Positions 48,956-56,895 of a DNA stretch of 64,000 nt are shown piece after piece (positions within the stretch are counted from its first letter, which is position 1; each line of letters begins with the position of its first letter). The translations under genes and the position numbers were made by a program. The DNA is from Blautia obeum ATCC 29174 (GTDB taxonomy: Bacteria > Bacillota > Clostridia > Lachnospirales > Lachnospiraceae): assembly GCF_025147765.1 (NCBI RefSeq), contig NZ_CP102265.1, forward strand, positions 1,185,001 to 1,249,000, written 5' to 3'. Under the pieces are notes generated by a model. The model made no database searches, was not told the origin of the DNA, and saw only the letters and a program-made list of their open reading frames with translations.

Positions 48956-50752
48956 TTAATTCCATATATGTAATTTTTTTAAGATATCAGAAGTGATTTC
49001 AAATGCTTTTTTGCCAGTTGCATTAGAATCACTTTGGATATTGGTTGCAAAATAATAGCTGTTATCGGAAGTTTCTACATATCCGATAAACCAGCCGTTG
49101 ATATCCTGTCCGTTGACACGACCGGTTCCAGTTTTTCCGTAGAAATTACCATTAGGTGTACTGGCAATTTTTATAGCATTTTTAACAGAAAATACATTTT
49201 GGGAATTTAGATGGAATTCATTTGTGTTAAATTTTTTCAATAATGTTACTTGCTCTAAAGGCGAGATTTTTAATGAAAAATCGGACCAGTATAAATCCAG
49301 ATTTGAACTGGTTGTCTGGTTTCCATATTCTATTTTATTCAAAAATTCCTGGACTCTGTTAATTCCGAGCTGCGAATCAATTGCCTGGAAATACCAGTTA
49401 ACGGAATTTTGCATAGCAGAGTTTAAATCCTGATCAGCTTCCCAGGATGGAAAAGGAAAGGCATCACCATTCCATGTCATGGAAGAGTGTTCTGGTGTGA
49501 TGATTCCGGATTCCAACCCTAATAATGCATCGTATATTTTGTAGGTAGACTCTGGCGGAATACGTTTGGTGGCTTCTTCAAGATCGTATATTTTCCAGGA
49601 ATCCAAATTATTGTCATACAAAACAAATGATCCATCATATGTTCCAAATGTTTCGGATATATCTAACAGGGAGATATTTTTGTCTGTATCACTAAAATGA
49701 TATACGCTTTGAGTAGAGGCATCAATGGATAAAATGGGTGTACATCCAATAAAAACAGCACTAATGACCAGATAAATTATCAATGCTCTCATTTTTTGAT
49801 AAAGAGTTTCTTTCCTAAAAACGGCGATGTTGAGAATACGTCGTTTCATCTGCCTGAAATTTCCGGACATTCCAACTGCCAGTGGAGAGGAAAAAGAGGA
49901 TATTTTTTCTGCAAAATTAATCAGTGTAGTTCCATAAGCTTGGTATTCATCAGCAGAAATCATCTGCAATACAGCAGAATCACAGGCTATTTCACGGTCA
50001 CAGAGAATTTCTTTTAAAGTGTACCAAACAAAAGGGTTAAACCAGTAGAGTATATTACTTATGACCATGAGGAAGCCAATAAATGTATCTTTGTGACGGT
50101 AATGCTGTAATTCGTGTAGCAGCATAAAACGCATATCATCAGGATTCAGTTCGGAAATTAAATGGATGGGAATGTAAATTCTGGGATGTATTATTCCGAT
50201 TAAAACTGGTGATTTTAAAAATGCAGTACTGTAGACTGATACTGGGTGAGAGATTTTAAGTTCCTTTAAACAATTGTAATAAATAGTTTTTACCTGCTGA
50301 TTTTGAAGCGGGAGAGCAGATCTTTTTATGGAATGTACATAGTTTAATGAATGAAGGGTGAGGACTGACATAATCATAACACCCGTTATCCATATTAGAA
50401 AGAGTATGGTATTCAAGCCTCCAGAAAATTGACTACTGATGGAAACTGAAAAATCATTCACCTGGTTTAACAAAATATTTTGTGTATTACTGGTAAGTTC
50501 GGATAGCGTGTCGGTACCAGAGTTAAGTCCTGAGTCAGTTTGAAAAAAATGTAACCATGAAAAAAGTTGTGAGCCATGAATCTGTACAGGAAAAAATGGC
50601 ACGGCAAGTAATAAAAATAAAAGAAAACAGAGATGGTACTGTGTAGTCGCAGATAAATATTTTTTCAGAAGTTTTTTTGTTCCGATTATTACAAGTGTAA
50701 AAATACATATGAAGATATTACTGATTAAAAAGTGGATGATCCAGTTGCTCAT
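48956..50752 (-). CDS. blaR1: BlaR1/MecR1-type beta-lactam sensor-transducer
   Basis: A 598-residue membrane protein. Four N-terminal helices surround an M56 metalloprotease domain with HELQH near residue 209 and the downstream CDREIACDS. The extracellular C-terminal sensor resembles class D beta-lactamases: SxxK in PPESTYKIYDALLGLESG (about residue 400), SVN in MQNSVNWYFQ, and KTG in FYGKTGTGRVNGQDINGWF. Beta-lactam acylation activates the protease and leads to loss of BlaI. It starts 10 bp after blaI. A TACA-AG-TGTA site lies 53 bp inside its 5' end. Confidence 0.92.
   Translation of the reverse strand: MSNWIIHFLISNIFICIFTLVIIGTKKLLKKYLSATTQYHLCFLLFLLLAVPFFPVQIHGSQLFSWLHFFQTDSGLNSGTDTLSELTSNTQNILLNQVNDFSVSISSQFSGGLNTILFLIWITGVMIMSVLTLHSLNYVHSIKRSALPLQNQQVKTIYYNCLKELKISHPVSVYSTAFLKSPVLIGIIHPRIYIPIHLISELNPDDMRFMLLHELQHYRHKDTFIGFLMVISNILYWFNPFVWYTLKEILCDREIACDSAVLQMISADEYQAYGTTLINFAEKISSFSSPLAVGMSGNFRQMKRRILNIAVFRKETLYQKMRALIIYLVISAVFIGCTPILSIDASTQSVYHFSDTDKNISLLDISETFGTYDGSFVLYDNNLDSWKIYDLEEATKRIPPESTYKIYDALLGLESGIITPEHSSMTWNGDAFPFPSWEADQDLNSAMQNSVNWYFQAIDSQLGINRVQEFLNKIEYGNQTTSSNLDLYWSDFSLKISPLEQVTLLKKFNTNEFHLNSQNVFSVKNAIKIASTPNGNFYGKTGTGRVNGQDINGWFIGYVETSDNSYYFATNIQSDSNATGKKAFEITSDILKKLHIWN
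50690..50699. promoter_or_regulatory. Possible intragenic BlaI operator core in blaR1
   Basis: TACAAGTGTA within ATTATTACAAGTGTAAAAAT. It has the same core and spacer as the PBP operator but shorter arms, and lies in coding sequence, so chance or a roadblock site are both possible. Confidence 0.4.
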
Positions 50753-50762
50753 TCAAAACCTC

Positions 50763-51134
50763 CTATTTCTGATGTTTTGATAATAAATGGCGTAAGTTAT
50801 CAATTTCTGTTGAAGAGAGCTTATCGTCTTCAAGGTAAGAAGCCAGCATAGAAGAAAGATTTCCATTATAATATCGCTTTAAAAAAGAATTGCTTTCCTG
50901 GCGTATATATTCATCTTCTTGGACTAATGGAGTATAGACAAATACCCGGCTTTGTTTTTCGTAGGAAAGAGCTTTTTTGGAAACAAGTCTCTTGATAAGA
51001 GTTTGAATTGTTTTTGGACTCCAGCTGGTAGTTAGAGTAAGTTTTTCTGTAATTTCATTTGTATTGATGGGAGCATATTTCCATACAATTTTCATAACTT
51101 CAAATTCGGCTTCTGAAATCTGGGGTAGTGACAT
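50763..51134 (-). CDS. blaI: BlaI/MecI-type repressor
   Basis: A 123-residue winged-helix repressor: ISEAEFEVMKIVWKYAPINTNEITEKL, then SWSPKTIQTLIKRLVSKKALSYEK (recognition helix and wing) and a C-terminal dimerisation helix region with NGNLSSMLASYLEDD, where homologues are cleaved. It would bind the palindromes at 44337-44362, 46506-46523 and 51158-51167. AGGAGG lies upstream of its ATG on the minus strand. It heads the blaI-blaR1 operon, which converges on the PBP operon rather than diverging as in staphylococcal mec. Confidence 0.93.
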   Translation of the reverse strand: MSLPQISEAEFEVMKIVWKYAPINTNEITEKLTLTTSWSPKTIQTLIKRLVSKKALSYEKQSRVFVYTPLVQEDEYIRQESNSFLKRYYNGNLSSMLASYLEDDKLSSTEIDNLRHLLSKHQK

Positions 51135-51157
51135 AATAAAATCCTCCTGCTAAATCC

Positions 51158-51205
51158 TACATATGTAATAAATATATTATATTACTTGTAGAAGAAAAAA
51201 GTCAA
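51158..51205 (-). promoter_or_regulatory. blaI-blaR1 promoter and operator
   Basis: Minus-strand TTGACT (51200-51205), 18-bp spacer, TATAAT (51176-51181). TACA-TA-TGTA (51158-51167) lies near the predicted start site, and a partial site TACAAGTAAT lies in the spacer. This fits autoregulation by BlaI. Confidence 0.8.
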
Positions 51206-51255
51206 ATGGCAGATGATATATAGAATATAAAATTAATAATGTAGAGGCAATAAAG

Positions 51256-51669
51256 GTGAAAAAGATAGAAATTATTGAGAGAATCACAGATGCTAATGGA
51301 AGCATAAGTGAAAACATATTGACTAGCTGGGAACATAAAAACCAATTCATACCGGAAATTATAAGGTTTGGAGAATTAAAAATATATCTACAGGAACGAA
51401 TTGTTAAAAAGAATGATAGTGATGTTCATCTTTCAAAATATGAATATGATATTTTACTTCTTTTAGCGAAAAGTCCAGGTAGAATATTTGGAAAAGAAAT
51501 GGTTTATGATCTGGTATGGAATGAACCTTATTCCGGTGATTATAATGTGGTTATGCGACATATCTGCAATATCAGAGAAAAAATAGAAGATGATCCTGGA
51601 CAACCATTATATATACAAACAGTACGAGGTGTAGGATATCGGTTTAATGGGAATTTAGGCAGCGAGTGA
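51256..51669 (+). CDS. Orphan winged-helix (OmpR-type) regulator, copy 2
   Basis: A 137-residue protein with GTG start and GAGG upstream. N-terminal 45 residues are unrelated to copy 1; the winged helix follows (LSKYEYDILLLLAKSPGRIFGKEMVYDLVWNEPYSGDYNVVMRHI) and the C-terminal third is nearly identical to copy 1. There is no receiver domain, so it is not a classical response regulator. It is divergent from blaI and convergent with the relaxase; it probably controls the mobilization genes or conjugation. Confidence 0.75.
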   Translation: MKKIEIIERITDANGSISENILTSWEHKNQFIPEIIRFGELKIYLQERIVKKNDSDVHLSKYEYDILLLLAKSPGRIFGKEMVYDLVWNEPYSGDYNVVMRHICNIREKIEDDPGQPLYIQTVRGVGYRFNGNLGSE

Positions 51670-52879
51670 AATCGCTGCCTATTATTATGGTTTTACAAAG
51701 AAGGGAGTTGGTTATGAGAAGATCTTTGTATTTCAGGAGCATCCTGTTTGAGATATTTGGACAGGTTTTGATGTATCAATTCCAACTCTTTTATTTCTTG
51801 CTTAAAGGAAACGTATTGAGTATTTAGTGATTCCTTTCTGGAAATAAGATCTGCAATTTGCTCTTGCAACTTATTGGAATTAAGATGTTTCAGGTTTATA
51901 CCATTTTCCTGTAAAATATGTTCAGCACCCGCGAAAAGAATAATTTGAGATTCATATTTACGGAAATAACGATCTGGATCTTTGGAGCTTTTATAATGGT
52001 CGTCGTAAATTTTATTTTTCTGATATTGTTCGGCATATTTTAGCATTTCTCGAAGATGGCGTATCTGAGACTCGAGAGAAACAACAGAGGTATTTACCTC
52101 TTTTTGCTGCATATGTAACAAGGCTATGCGGTCTTCAAGTTCTGAAAAATTATGTAGATTATGTGTGAACATCTTGTTATATTCAGCAGAGACAATTTTT
52201 AAATTTTCCTTATTTGCCCATTTCTGAAGTCCAATGTTTCCTGCTATATTGGGAGTGTTGGTGTCTATTAACTTATTACGAACAGAAGGAACAGTAGTTC
52301 TGTGAAGCTTATTATTAATGCGTTCTTTGATACGTTCCTTAGTAAAATTTTTTCCTAAAGATTTAGTACTTCCACGCACTGGACGGGACATATCGGGAGA
52401 ACGAAAGGTAATGTATTTCCTGCTGTTTTCGCCAAATTCTGCGTTTTTTATTTCATATCCTTTAGCTTCCATAAATGCAAGAAATTCTGAGTAAGTGGAA
52501 ACGATTCGGATTGTCTGGTTGATATCTTTTCGCAGCTGCGCTTTTTTACTGGATTCAGATTTATTTGCAGCCCATTCATTGTATTTCATTCCCTTTTTAC
52601 CATTTGGCATAATTGTGGACAGGTTATGTTCCTGGCATAAAGTGTCGCTGAGATTTCGTATTTTCCAGTAATTCTTTTTACAGTCATGGTAATGAGAAAA
52701 AGTGATGTTATCTGCAGAACAGAAAATTAAATGGTTATGTACATGACCTTTATCAGTGTGTGTTGTCAGAACATAGGAGTATTTTCCCTCCAGTAAGCGA
52801 TCCGCAAGTTCTTTGCCAATTTGATGGGCTTCTTCATAGGAAACTTCACCAGGGGAAAATGCCTGAATCAGATGAAATG
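51518..52879. repeat. Direct repeat copy 2 (wHTH end plus relaxase)
   Basis: Gap-free match to 42234-43595. This copy continues into the intact relaxase N-terminus and mobC. Together the copies flank the beta-lactam module. Confidence 0.88.
51658..51679. terminator. Bidirectional hairpin at the wHTH stop, copy 2
   Basis: Same GGCAGCGA / TCGCTGCC stem as copy 1, placed between two convergent genes. Confidence 0.6.
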
Positions 52880-53072
52880 CCTTATTTGTATTGTGCGGAT
52901 CTCTGCAGTCATGTGTATGATCCAAAGTGTATTTAAAGTCAAGAACGGCTGTTTCGGGAGAGCAGGCAAAGGAAGAAATATATAGATTCTGGTCAGTTTT
53001 ATCTGGATTGCAGATGTATTCTATTGCTTTATCAACGGTTGTTTTGATACCATGGATTTTTGTAACTGCCAT
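51693..53072 (-). CDS. ICE relaxase (MOBP-type mobilization nuclease)
   Basis: A 459-residue relaxase that would cut the ICE at oriT and pilot the strand. N-terminus MAVTKIHGIKTTVDKAIEYICNP includes the probable catalytic tyrosine. The three-His metal motif is HTDKGHVHNHLIF near residues 101-113. The C-terminal half is helical and coiled coil (EDRIALLHMQQKEVNTSVVSLE). It overlaps mobC by 52 bp. This is the only intact ICE relaxase in the window; copy 1 is truncated. Confidence 0.88.
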   Translation of the reverse strand: MAVTKIHGIKTTVDKAIEYICNPDKTDQNLYISSFACSPETAVLDFKYTLDHTHDCRDPHNTNKAFHLIQAFSPGEVSYEEAHQIGKELADRLLEGKYSYVLTTHTDKGHVHNHLIFCSADNITFSHYHDCKKNYWKIRNLSDTLCQEHNLSTIMPNGKKGMKYNEWAANKSESSKKAQLRKDINQTIRIVSTYSEFLAFMEAKGYEIKNAEFGENSRKYITFRSPDMSRPVRGSTKSLGKNFTKERIKERINNKLHRTTVPSVRNKLIDTNTPNIAGNIGLQKWANKENLKIVSAEYNKMFTHNLHNFSELEDRIALLHMQQKEVNTSVVSLESQIRHLREMLKYAEQYQKNKIYDDHYKSSKDPDRYFRKYESQIILFAGAEHILQENGINLKHLNSNKLQEQIADLISRKESLNTQYVSFKQEIKELELIHQNLSKYLKQDAPEIQRSSHNQLPSL

Positions 53073-53362
53073 ATTTTTTCCATTAACTCCTTTATATCGT
53101 CCAGGTCCTTTGGGTAAACTGTATTGGTACTGTTTATACGATGGGTGATCTGATTCAAATTGCTGCTGATATTGCCCAGCAGGGTATTCATTTTTCGGAT
53201 ATGAGAGTAGTCTACTTCATATACAAATCCATATAAGATCATTTTCCGTAGAAAGGCAGATTTGCTTTTCATCCTGGAAAGACGATATTTTTCTTCTAAA
53301 ATGTATTGTTCGTCATCATTCAAATAAAATTGTACGGGATGAATTCTGGTACGTTTGCTCAT
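53021..53362 (-). CDS. mobC: MobC-like relaxosome protein
   Basis: A 113-residue protein (MSKRTRIHPVQFYLNDDEQYILEEKYRLSRMKSKSAFLRKMIL) of the MobC type with an N-terminal ribbon-helix-helix-like segment and the C-terminal block NTLLGNISSNLNQITHRIN. MobC proteins bind oriT and help the relaxase. It is first in the mobC-relaxase operon and lies next to the inverted-repeat cluster proposed as oriT. AGGATTTC lies upstream of the ATG on the minus strand. Confidence 0.85.
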   Translation of the reverse strand: MSKRTRIHPVQFYLNDDEQYILEEKYRLSRMKSKSAFLRKMILYGFVYEVDYSHIRKMNTLLGNISSNLNQITHRINSTNTVYPKDLDDIKELMEKIWQLQKSMVSKQPLIKQ

Positions 53363-53539
53363 TGAAATCCTCCAATTCGTTTTTTTCTATAAAAAGAGTA
53401 CAAAAAAACTGTCTAACCAGTTCGGTTATGACAGTTATATTACTTGACTGTATGATGTTTTGGATAGATGTGTCTACAGTTTATTTTAACAGGAGTAGGC
53501 GGAAGCGTCAAATTAAGAAATTATAAAATATGAGAGGGA

Positions 53540-53663
53540 CAGGGATACTCCCTGATACATTTTTACAAAATAAACCGAAGGGGAATTTTGTAAAATGAGC
53601 CAGGTGTCATGACACTGGCAGTGCTTGCTTCTTTTGGGGTGTAGCCTGCAAAGCAGGCTATGC
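53540..53663. other. Candidate oriT: four clustered inverted repeats
   Basis: Within 125 bp: CAGGGA-tac-TCCCTG (53540-53554); an 11-bp repeat TTTTACAAAAT (53561-53571) / ATTTTGTAAAA (53585-53595); CCAG-TGTCA / TGACA-CTGG with a one-base bulge around 53600-53618; and TAGCCTGC-aaa-GCAGGCTA (53642-53660). No gene occupies 53363-53760. Position upstream of mobC-relaxase fits an origin of transfer. The nick site cannot be read. Confidence 0.6.
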
Positions 53664-53760
53664 AAAAGCTATAAAACATAAATGGAACTGTGAGAAGTGG
53701 TTGAGAATATAATCCTGATAGCGTATAATCAGAGCAAGAAATCGTAAGTGAGGGATAAAT

Positions 53761-54120
53761 TTGAAACGTGAGGAAATTTTTCAATATGTGAAAGAGCAAT
53801 ATGGAACTGAACCGGAATATTTATGGAAAAAAGATCCTGATTCTGCGGTGCTTCGACATAAAAATGGAAAATGGTATGCTATAATTATGGCAGTGGAAAA
53901 GAAAACACTGGGATTAGAAGAAGATGGAAACATTGATATCCTGGATGTAAAATGTGACCCTGATCTGGTTGGGATGTTAATTCAAACGTATGGATTTTTA
54001 CCGGGGTATCATATGAACAAGCGGCACTGGATTACGATTCTTCTGGATGAATCTGTCAGTGAAGCCAAGACGCTGGATTTTCTGGATATGAGTTATGATT
54101 TAATTGATGGTGGGAAGTAA
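53761..54120 (+). CDS. MmcQ/YjbR-like protein
   Basis: A 119-residue protein (MKRE...YVKEQYGTEPEYLWKKDPDSAVLRHKNGKWYAIIM) of the MmcQ/YjbR family, whose members have a CyaY-like or DNA-binding fold of uncertain function. The signature PGYHMNKRHWITILLDES is present. Start is TTG 53761 preceded by GTGAGGGAT. It stands alone, convergent with the toxin gene downstream. Confidence 0.8.
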   Translation: MKREEIFQYVKEQYGTEPEYLWKKDPDSAVLRHKNGKWYAIIMAVEKKTLGLEEDGNIDILDVKCDPDLVGMLIQTYGFLPGYHMNKRHWITILLDESVSEAKTLDFLDMSYDLIDGGK

Positions 54121-54167
54121 TTAAAAAGGAAGCCTTTCAGAAAAATCTCTGATCGGCTCCCAGGTAT

Positions 54168-54506
54168 TTATTCTGGATATGTATAAGTTGATCTTTGCAA
54201 CAGGATATTTTCCCAATCTCGTTCGTGGCGCAGCACTCGGAGAATATGAATCTCTTTTGTTTGTTCCATTATAATATAAAAAATAATAGATGGCGGAAAA
54301 GATCTTTTATGTATGGAATATCCTCTGTACAGAATTTGAGTTCGGGGAAAGGCAGTACTGAACTGACTTAAATTCTGCATTTGTTCTTTCAGATCAGATT
54401 GAAAACGGTCAGCACGTTGCTGGCCGAATTCTTCTTCAATATAATCTGCAATGTCTGTGACATCGTAAATTGCTTCCCAGGTTAAAATAATTTTATATTC
54501 TTGCAT
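54168..54506 (-). CDS. ParE/RelE-type toxin
   Basis: A 112-residue toxin of the RelE/ParE superfamily: YKIILTWEAIYDVTDIADYIEEEFG, then RADRFQSDLKEQM and a C-terminal IIFYIIMEQTKEIHILRVLRHERDW. ATG 54506 (MQEYKI) overlaps the antitoxin's end; ATG 54518 is an alternative. ParE types poison gyrase and RelE types cleave mRNA; which applies cannot be told. It likely stabilises the ICE. Confidence 0.82.
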   Translation of the reverse strand: MQEYKIILTWEAIYDVTDIADYIEEEFGQQRADRFQSDLKEQMQNLSQFSTAFPRTQILYRGYSIHKRSFPPSIIFYIIMEQTKEIHILRVLRHERDWENILLQRSTYTYPE

Positions 54507-54666
54507 TTCTTCGTGCATCCCTTAATTCTGTGATTTTGCGAAAAGCATCTTCCAGTGGCAATTCACGACCAGCTTCCATATCATCAATTCCCCGGTCTAA
54601 CATGCGGAGAAGATGATTGTTTTCCTGGTTTTTATCGGTTGTAGGGACTTTTTTTGTTAATTCCAT
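54493..54666 (-). CDS. Antitoxin partner of the ParE-type toxin
   Basis: A 57-residue acidic protein (MELTKKVPTTDKNQENNHLLRMLDRGIDDME...) overlapping the toxin start by 14 bp, as usual for type II pairs. The C-terminal half (ELPLEDAFRKITELRDARRN) is helical and would wrap the toxin. It lacks an obvious DNA-binding domain. Confidence 0.75.
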   Translation of the reverse strand: MELTKKVPTTDKNQENNHLLRMLDRGIDDMEAGRELPLEDAFRKITELRDARRNARI

Positions 54667-54760
54667 GAAATCACTCCAATCATACGGTTTATAAATAGTG
54701 TATGTTGTTCAGAAGTATCTATCCATAGTTTAGCATAGAATGGGCAGCAATACAATTGAA

Positions 54761-55024
54761 TTATTTTGTAGGAGCGTCCGTCAGACCAAGAAGATATTCG
54801 CAGGAAACATTAAATACTTCGGCCAGTGCGACAACTTCGTAGTCTGGAACGAAACGTGTGCCTTGCTCAATTCGCAGGATTGCCAGATCATTAAAATCAT
54901 ATCCTGCAAGTTGTAATTTGGCAGCGAGCGTTTTCTGAGTAAGATTATGAGCCTTTCGTAATTCTTTTACCCGTTGTCCTATTCTGTTTTTACTGTTCGT
55001 TTTTTTATCCCAATAAATAATCAT
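54761..55024 (-). CDS. XRE-family HTH regulator
   Basis: An 87-residue regulator: RIGQRVKELRKAHNLTQKTLAAKLQLAGYDFNDLAILRIEQGTR, then a tail with VVALAEVFNVSCEYLLGLTD. ATG 55024 is taken because TGAGGA lies 5 bp before it. Two 15-bp direct repeats upstream are likely operators. It is divergent from the small gene at 55195. Confidence 0.82.
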   Translation of the reverse strand: MIIYWDKKTNSKNRIGQRVKELRKAHNLTQKTLAAKLQLAGYDFNDLAILRIEQGTRFVPDYEVVALAEVFNVSCEYLLGLTDAPTK

Positions 55025-55040
55025 TCTGATCCTCAAAAAT

Positions 55041-55108
55041 TTCTAAAGATGAAGTATTATTATTGATTTTAAGGAAAAATATTGTTACTATACTTCTAAA
55101 GATGAAGT
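55041..55108. promoter_or_regulatory. Repeated operator between divergent genes
   Basis: TTCTAAAGATGAAGT occurs exactly at 55041-55055 and 55094-55108. The second copy lies in an imperfect palindrome ACTTC...GAAGT. Spacing of 53 bp (about five helix turns) suits cooperative binding by the neighbouring XRE regulator. Confidence 0.6.
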
Positions 55109-55194
55109 TTTGGAAAGTTTATTTGATTTTTGAAATAAGAAAATGATAATGCTGCCTGTAATGAGAAATAATTCTAGTGAGAGGTGGAAAGAAG

Positions 55195-55530
55195 ATGAAT
55201 GAATTTTATGAAGCAGTATCGAATTTATTTGAGGAATTGCGCTGTGACTCCGGAGAAAGAGAATATACAGTACAGCCGGAAGAATGGAAAGAAGCAGAGA
55301 AGAATTTGAAACAAATACAAAAGAAGCTGCCACTACATCTGGAAAAAATCCCAGAGCGTGAGCAGAATTTCTGGAATAAATATCTGGATCAGTTAGAACA
55401 TTTCCATTATGAAGAGGAGCAGCGGGCTTATTACCAGGGAATGATGGATGTAGTTGAGTTTCTTATTAATATAGGGGCAATAAAGAAATCCACGAATGTT
55501 AAGAGAATGATAGAAAAATATGCACGTTAA
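55195..55530 (+). CDS. Small hypothetical protein
   Basis: A 111-residue, highly charged helical protein (MNEFYEAVSNLFEELRCD...). GAGAGGTGG lies 6 bp before ATG 55195. The central part (FWNKYLDQLEHFHYEEEQRAYYQGMMDVVEFLINIG) resembles small proteins common in Clostridia ICEs, but I do not know a function. Likely controlled by the divergent XRE regulator. Confidence 0.65.
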   Translation: MNEFYEAVSNLFEELRCDSGEREYTVQPEEWKEAEKNLKQIQKKLPLHLEKIPEREQNFWNKYLDQLEHFHYEEEQRAYYQGMMDVVEFLINIGAIKKSTNVKRMIEKYAR

Positions 55531-55593
55531 GAGTGGCGGTATGGGAAACCATACCGCTTCTTCAGAATAATTCAGATAGAATTCAAATGAATT

Positions 55594-55953
55594 TCAGGGA
55601 TCTTGTTTATCGTGGTCTGTAGGAATTTTGTATGTGCGCAGGTATGCTTCTACGATGGCAAGGATAGCGGTAATTTGCTCATCGTTGCATTTTGACAGGT
55701 ACATGAGCAGGCGTTGATAATCAAGATTATCTGTATGATTGTTTGGATAAAACAATGGTTCAGGAGGAACATTTAAAGCGCGTACCAGTTTTCTGATTTT
55801 ATGAAAACTGGGAACTCGGCCCCCATTTTCAATTTCCTTTAAATATCGGCTGGACATTTCTGCTTTTTCAGCTAATTCTTCATAAGTCAATTTTTGCTCG
55901 TGTCGGGCGTTCTTAAAAAACAATCCCAGTTCTTTATCTGTTTGTTTTGGCAT
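55594..55953 (-). CDS. XRE-family HTH regulator
   Basis: A 119-residue Cro/cI protein: LGLFFKNARHEQKLTYEELAEKAEMSSRYLKEIENGGRVPS, then a C-terminal helical part (RLLMYLSKCNDEQITAILAIVEAYLRTYK). ATG 55953 is chosen for its GGAGGTGT site; the longer MEVYH start is inside that site. Two direct repeats upstream are probable operators. Confidence 0.82.
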   Translation of the reverse strand: MPKQTDKELGLFFKNARHEQKLTYEELAEKAEMSSRYLKEIENGGRVPSFHKIRKLVRALNVPPEPLFYPNNHTDNLDYQRLLMYLSKCNDEQITAILAIVEAYLRTYKIPTDHDKQDP

Positions 55954-56008
55954 ATGATACACCTCCATGTTTAGTGTATAGTTCCCTTTCTTGAAAGAAA
56001 ATGAACTA

Positions 56009-56041
56009 ATATTTCACTAAAAAAGAGGGTGATATTTCACT
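56009..56041. promoter_or_regulatory. Direct-repeat operator upstream of the XRE gene
   Basis: ATATTTCACT at 56009-56018 and 56032-56041, 23 bp apart (two helix turns). A related half GTGAAATTAT-like sequence occurs further out near 56199. Confidence 0.5.
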
Positions 56042-56457
56042 TTTTAAAAGACATATAAAATTCTGAATTTCCGTAAAACAGATCCGGAGGTATAGGAAAG
56101 ATTAAGAATTTTATTGTCTGGTATCATATCCGTCATTACGTGACGGATGAAATAGATAAATAGTTCAAAAAAGCAAATAAATTTCTTTACCTCAAAAAGT
56201 GAATTATATGCCACAAAAAATGATGGCAAAATATTATCTTTTGATATAAATAGCGTCCGATGGGCTAAAAACTACCCATTAGGACGTTTTTTATATACCT
56301 CAAAATACAGGAAAAACAATTTTCTCGTATTTATTAAGAAATTTTTTAAAAATTTCTTCCCACGCCCCGACAAATGCACTCATCCGTTTGGGATATGTGT
56401 GAAGGGGAAGCAAGAACTTTGCTTATTGCCTACCGGCGGGGAAGGAGGTGAACTCTT
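56042..56457. other. Intergenic region with terminator
   Basis: No gene seen in about 415 bp. A long stem CGTCC-ATGGG / CCCAT-GGACG followed by TTTTTT (56254-56293) is a good terminator. A ribosome site GGAAGGAGG lies just before the sigma-like gene. Confidence 0.6.
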
Positions 56458-56895
56458 ATGGAGCAATCCTCTTTTCAAGATGAGCAGACAGTCAGACATC
56501 AGTTTGATTCTCTGTGCAAGCTGGCATTGAAAAGTGAAGTTATTAATTATGAAAAGCATATGGCATATCGCCAGAAGTATGAAGTGATGTTGTCAGAATT
56601 ATCAGAAAAGGAGTTGAGCAGACTTTTTATAATGGATGAGCATGAAATGGAAACACATCGTTTTCAGGTCCTGGGTTACGACATAGAAGTCAAAGATGCA
56701 TTGATTGCTGAAGCACTGCAGACACTTACTGAAAAGAAAAGGAATGTTGTGTTATTATCATATTTTATGGATATGAGTGATGCAGACATTGCCAGAGAAA
56801 TGAATCTTGTACGCAGCACAATTAATGAGCATCGTAGACGATCACTGGAACTGATGAGAAAAAATATGGAGGAATCTGCAAATGAAAAAAAGTAA
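56458..56895 (+). CDS. Sigma-70-like regulator of the ICE integration module
   Basis: A 145-residue protein. The C-terminal HTH reads LTEKKRNVVLLSYFMDMSDADIAREMNLVRSTINEHRRRSLELM, a region-4-like motif, as in Tn1549-type elements where it precedes an orf8-like gene, xis and int. GGAGGTG lies 7 bp before the ATG. It overlaps the next gene by 14 bp. It likely controls the excision genes. Confidence 0.82.
   Translation: MEQSSFQDEQTVRHQFDSLCKLALKSEVINYEKHMAYRQKYEVMLSELSEKELSRLFIMDEHEMETHRFQVLGYDIEVKDALIAEALQTLTEKKRNVVLLSYFMDMSDADIAREMNLVRSTINEHRRRSLELMRKNMEESANEKK

Noticed and set aside
54168..54666. Restriction or abortive-infection system
   Set aside because: The pair reads clearly as a ParE/RelE toxin and small antitoxin; no nuclease or methylase motif is present.
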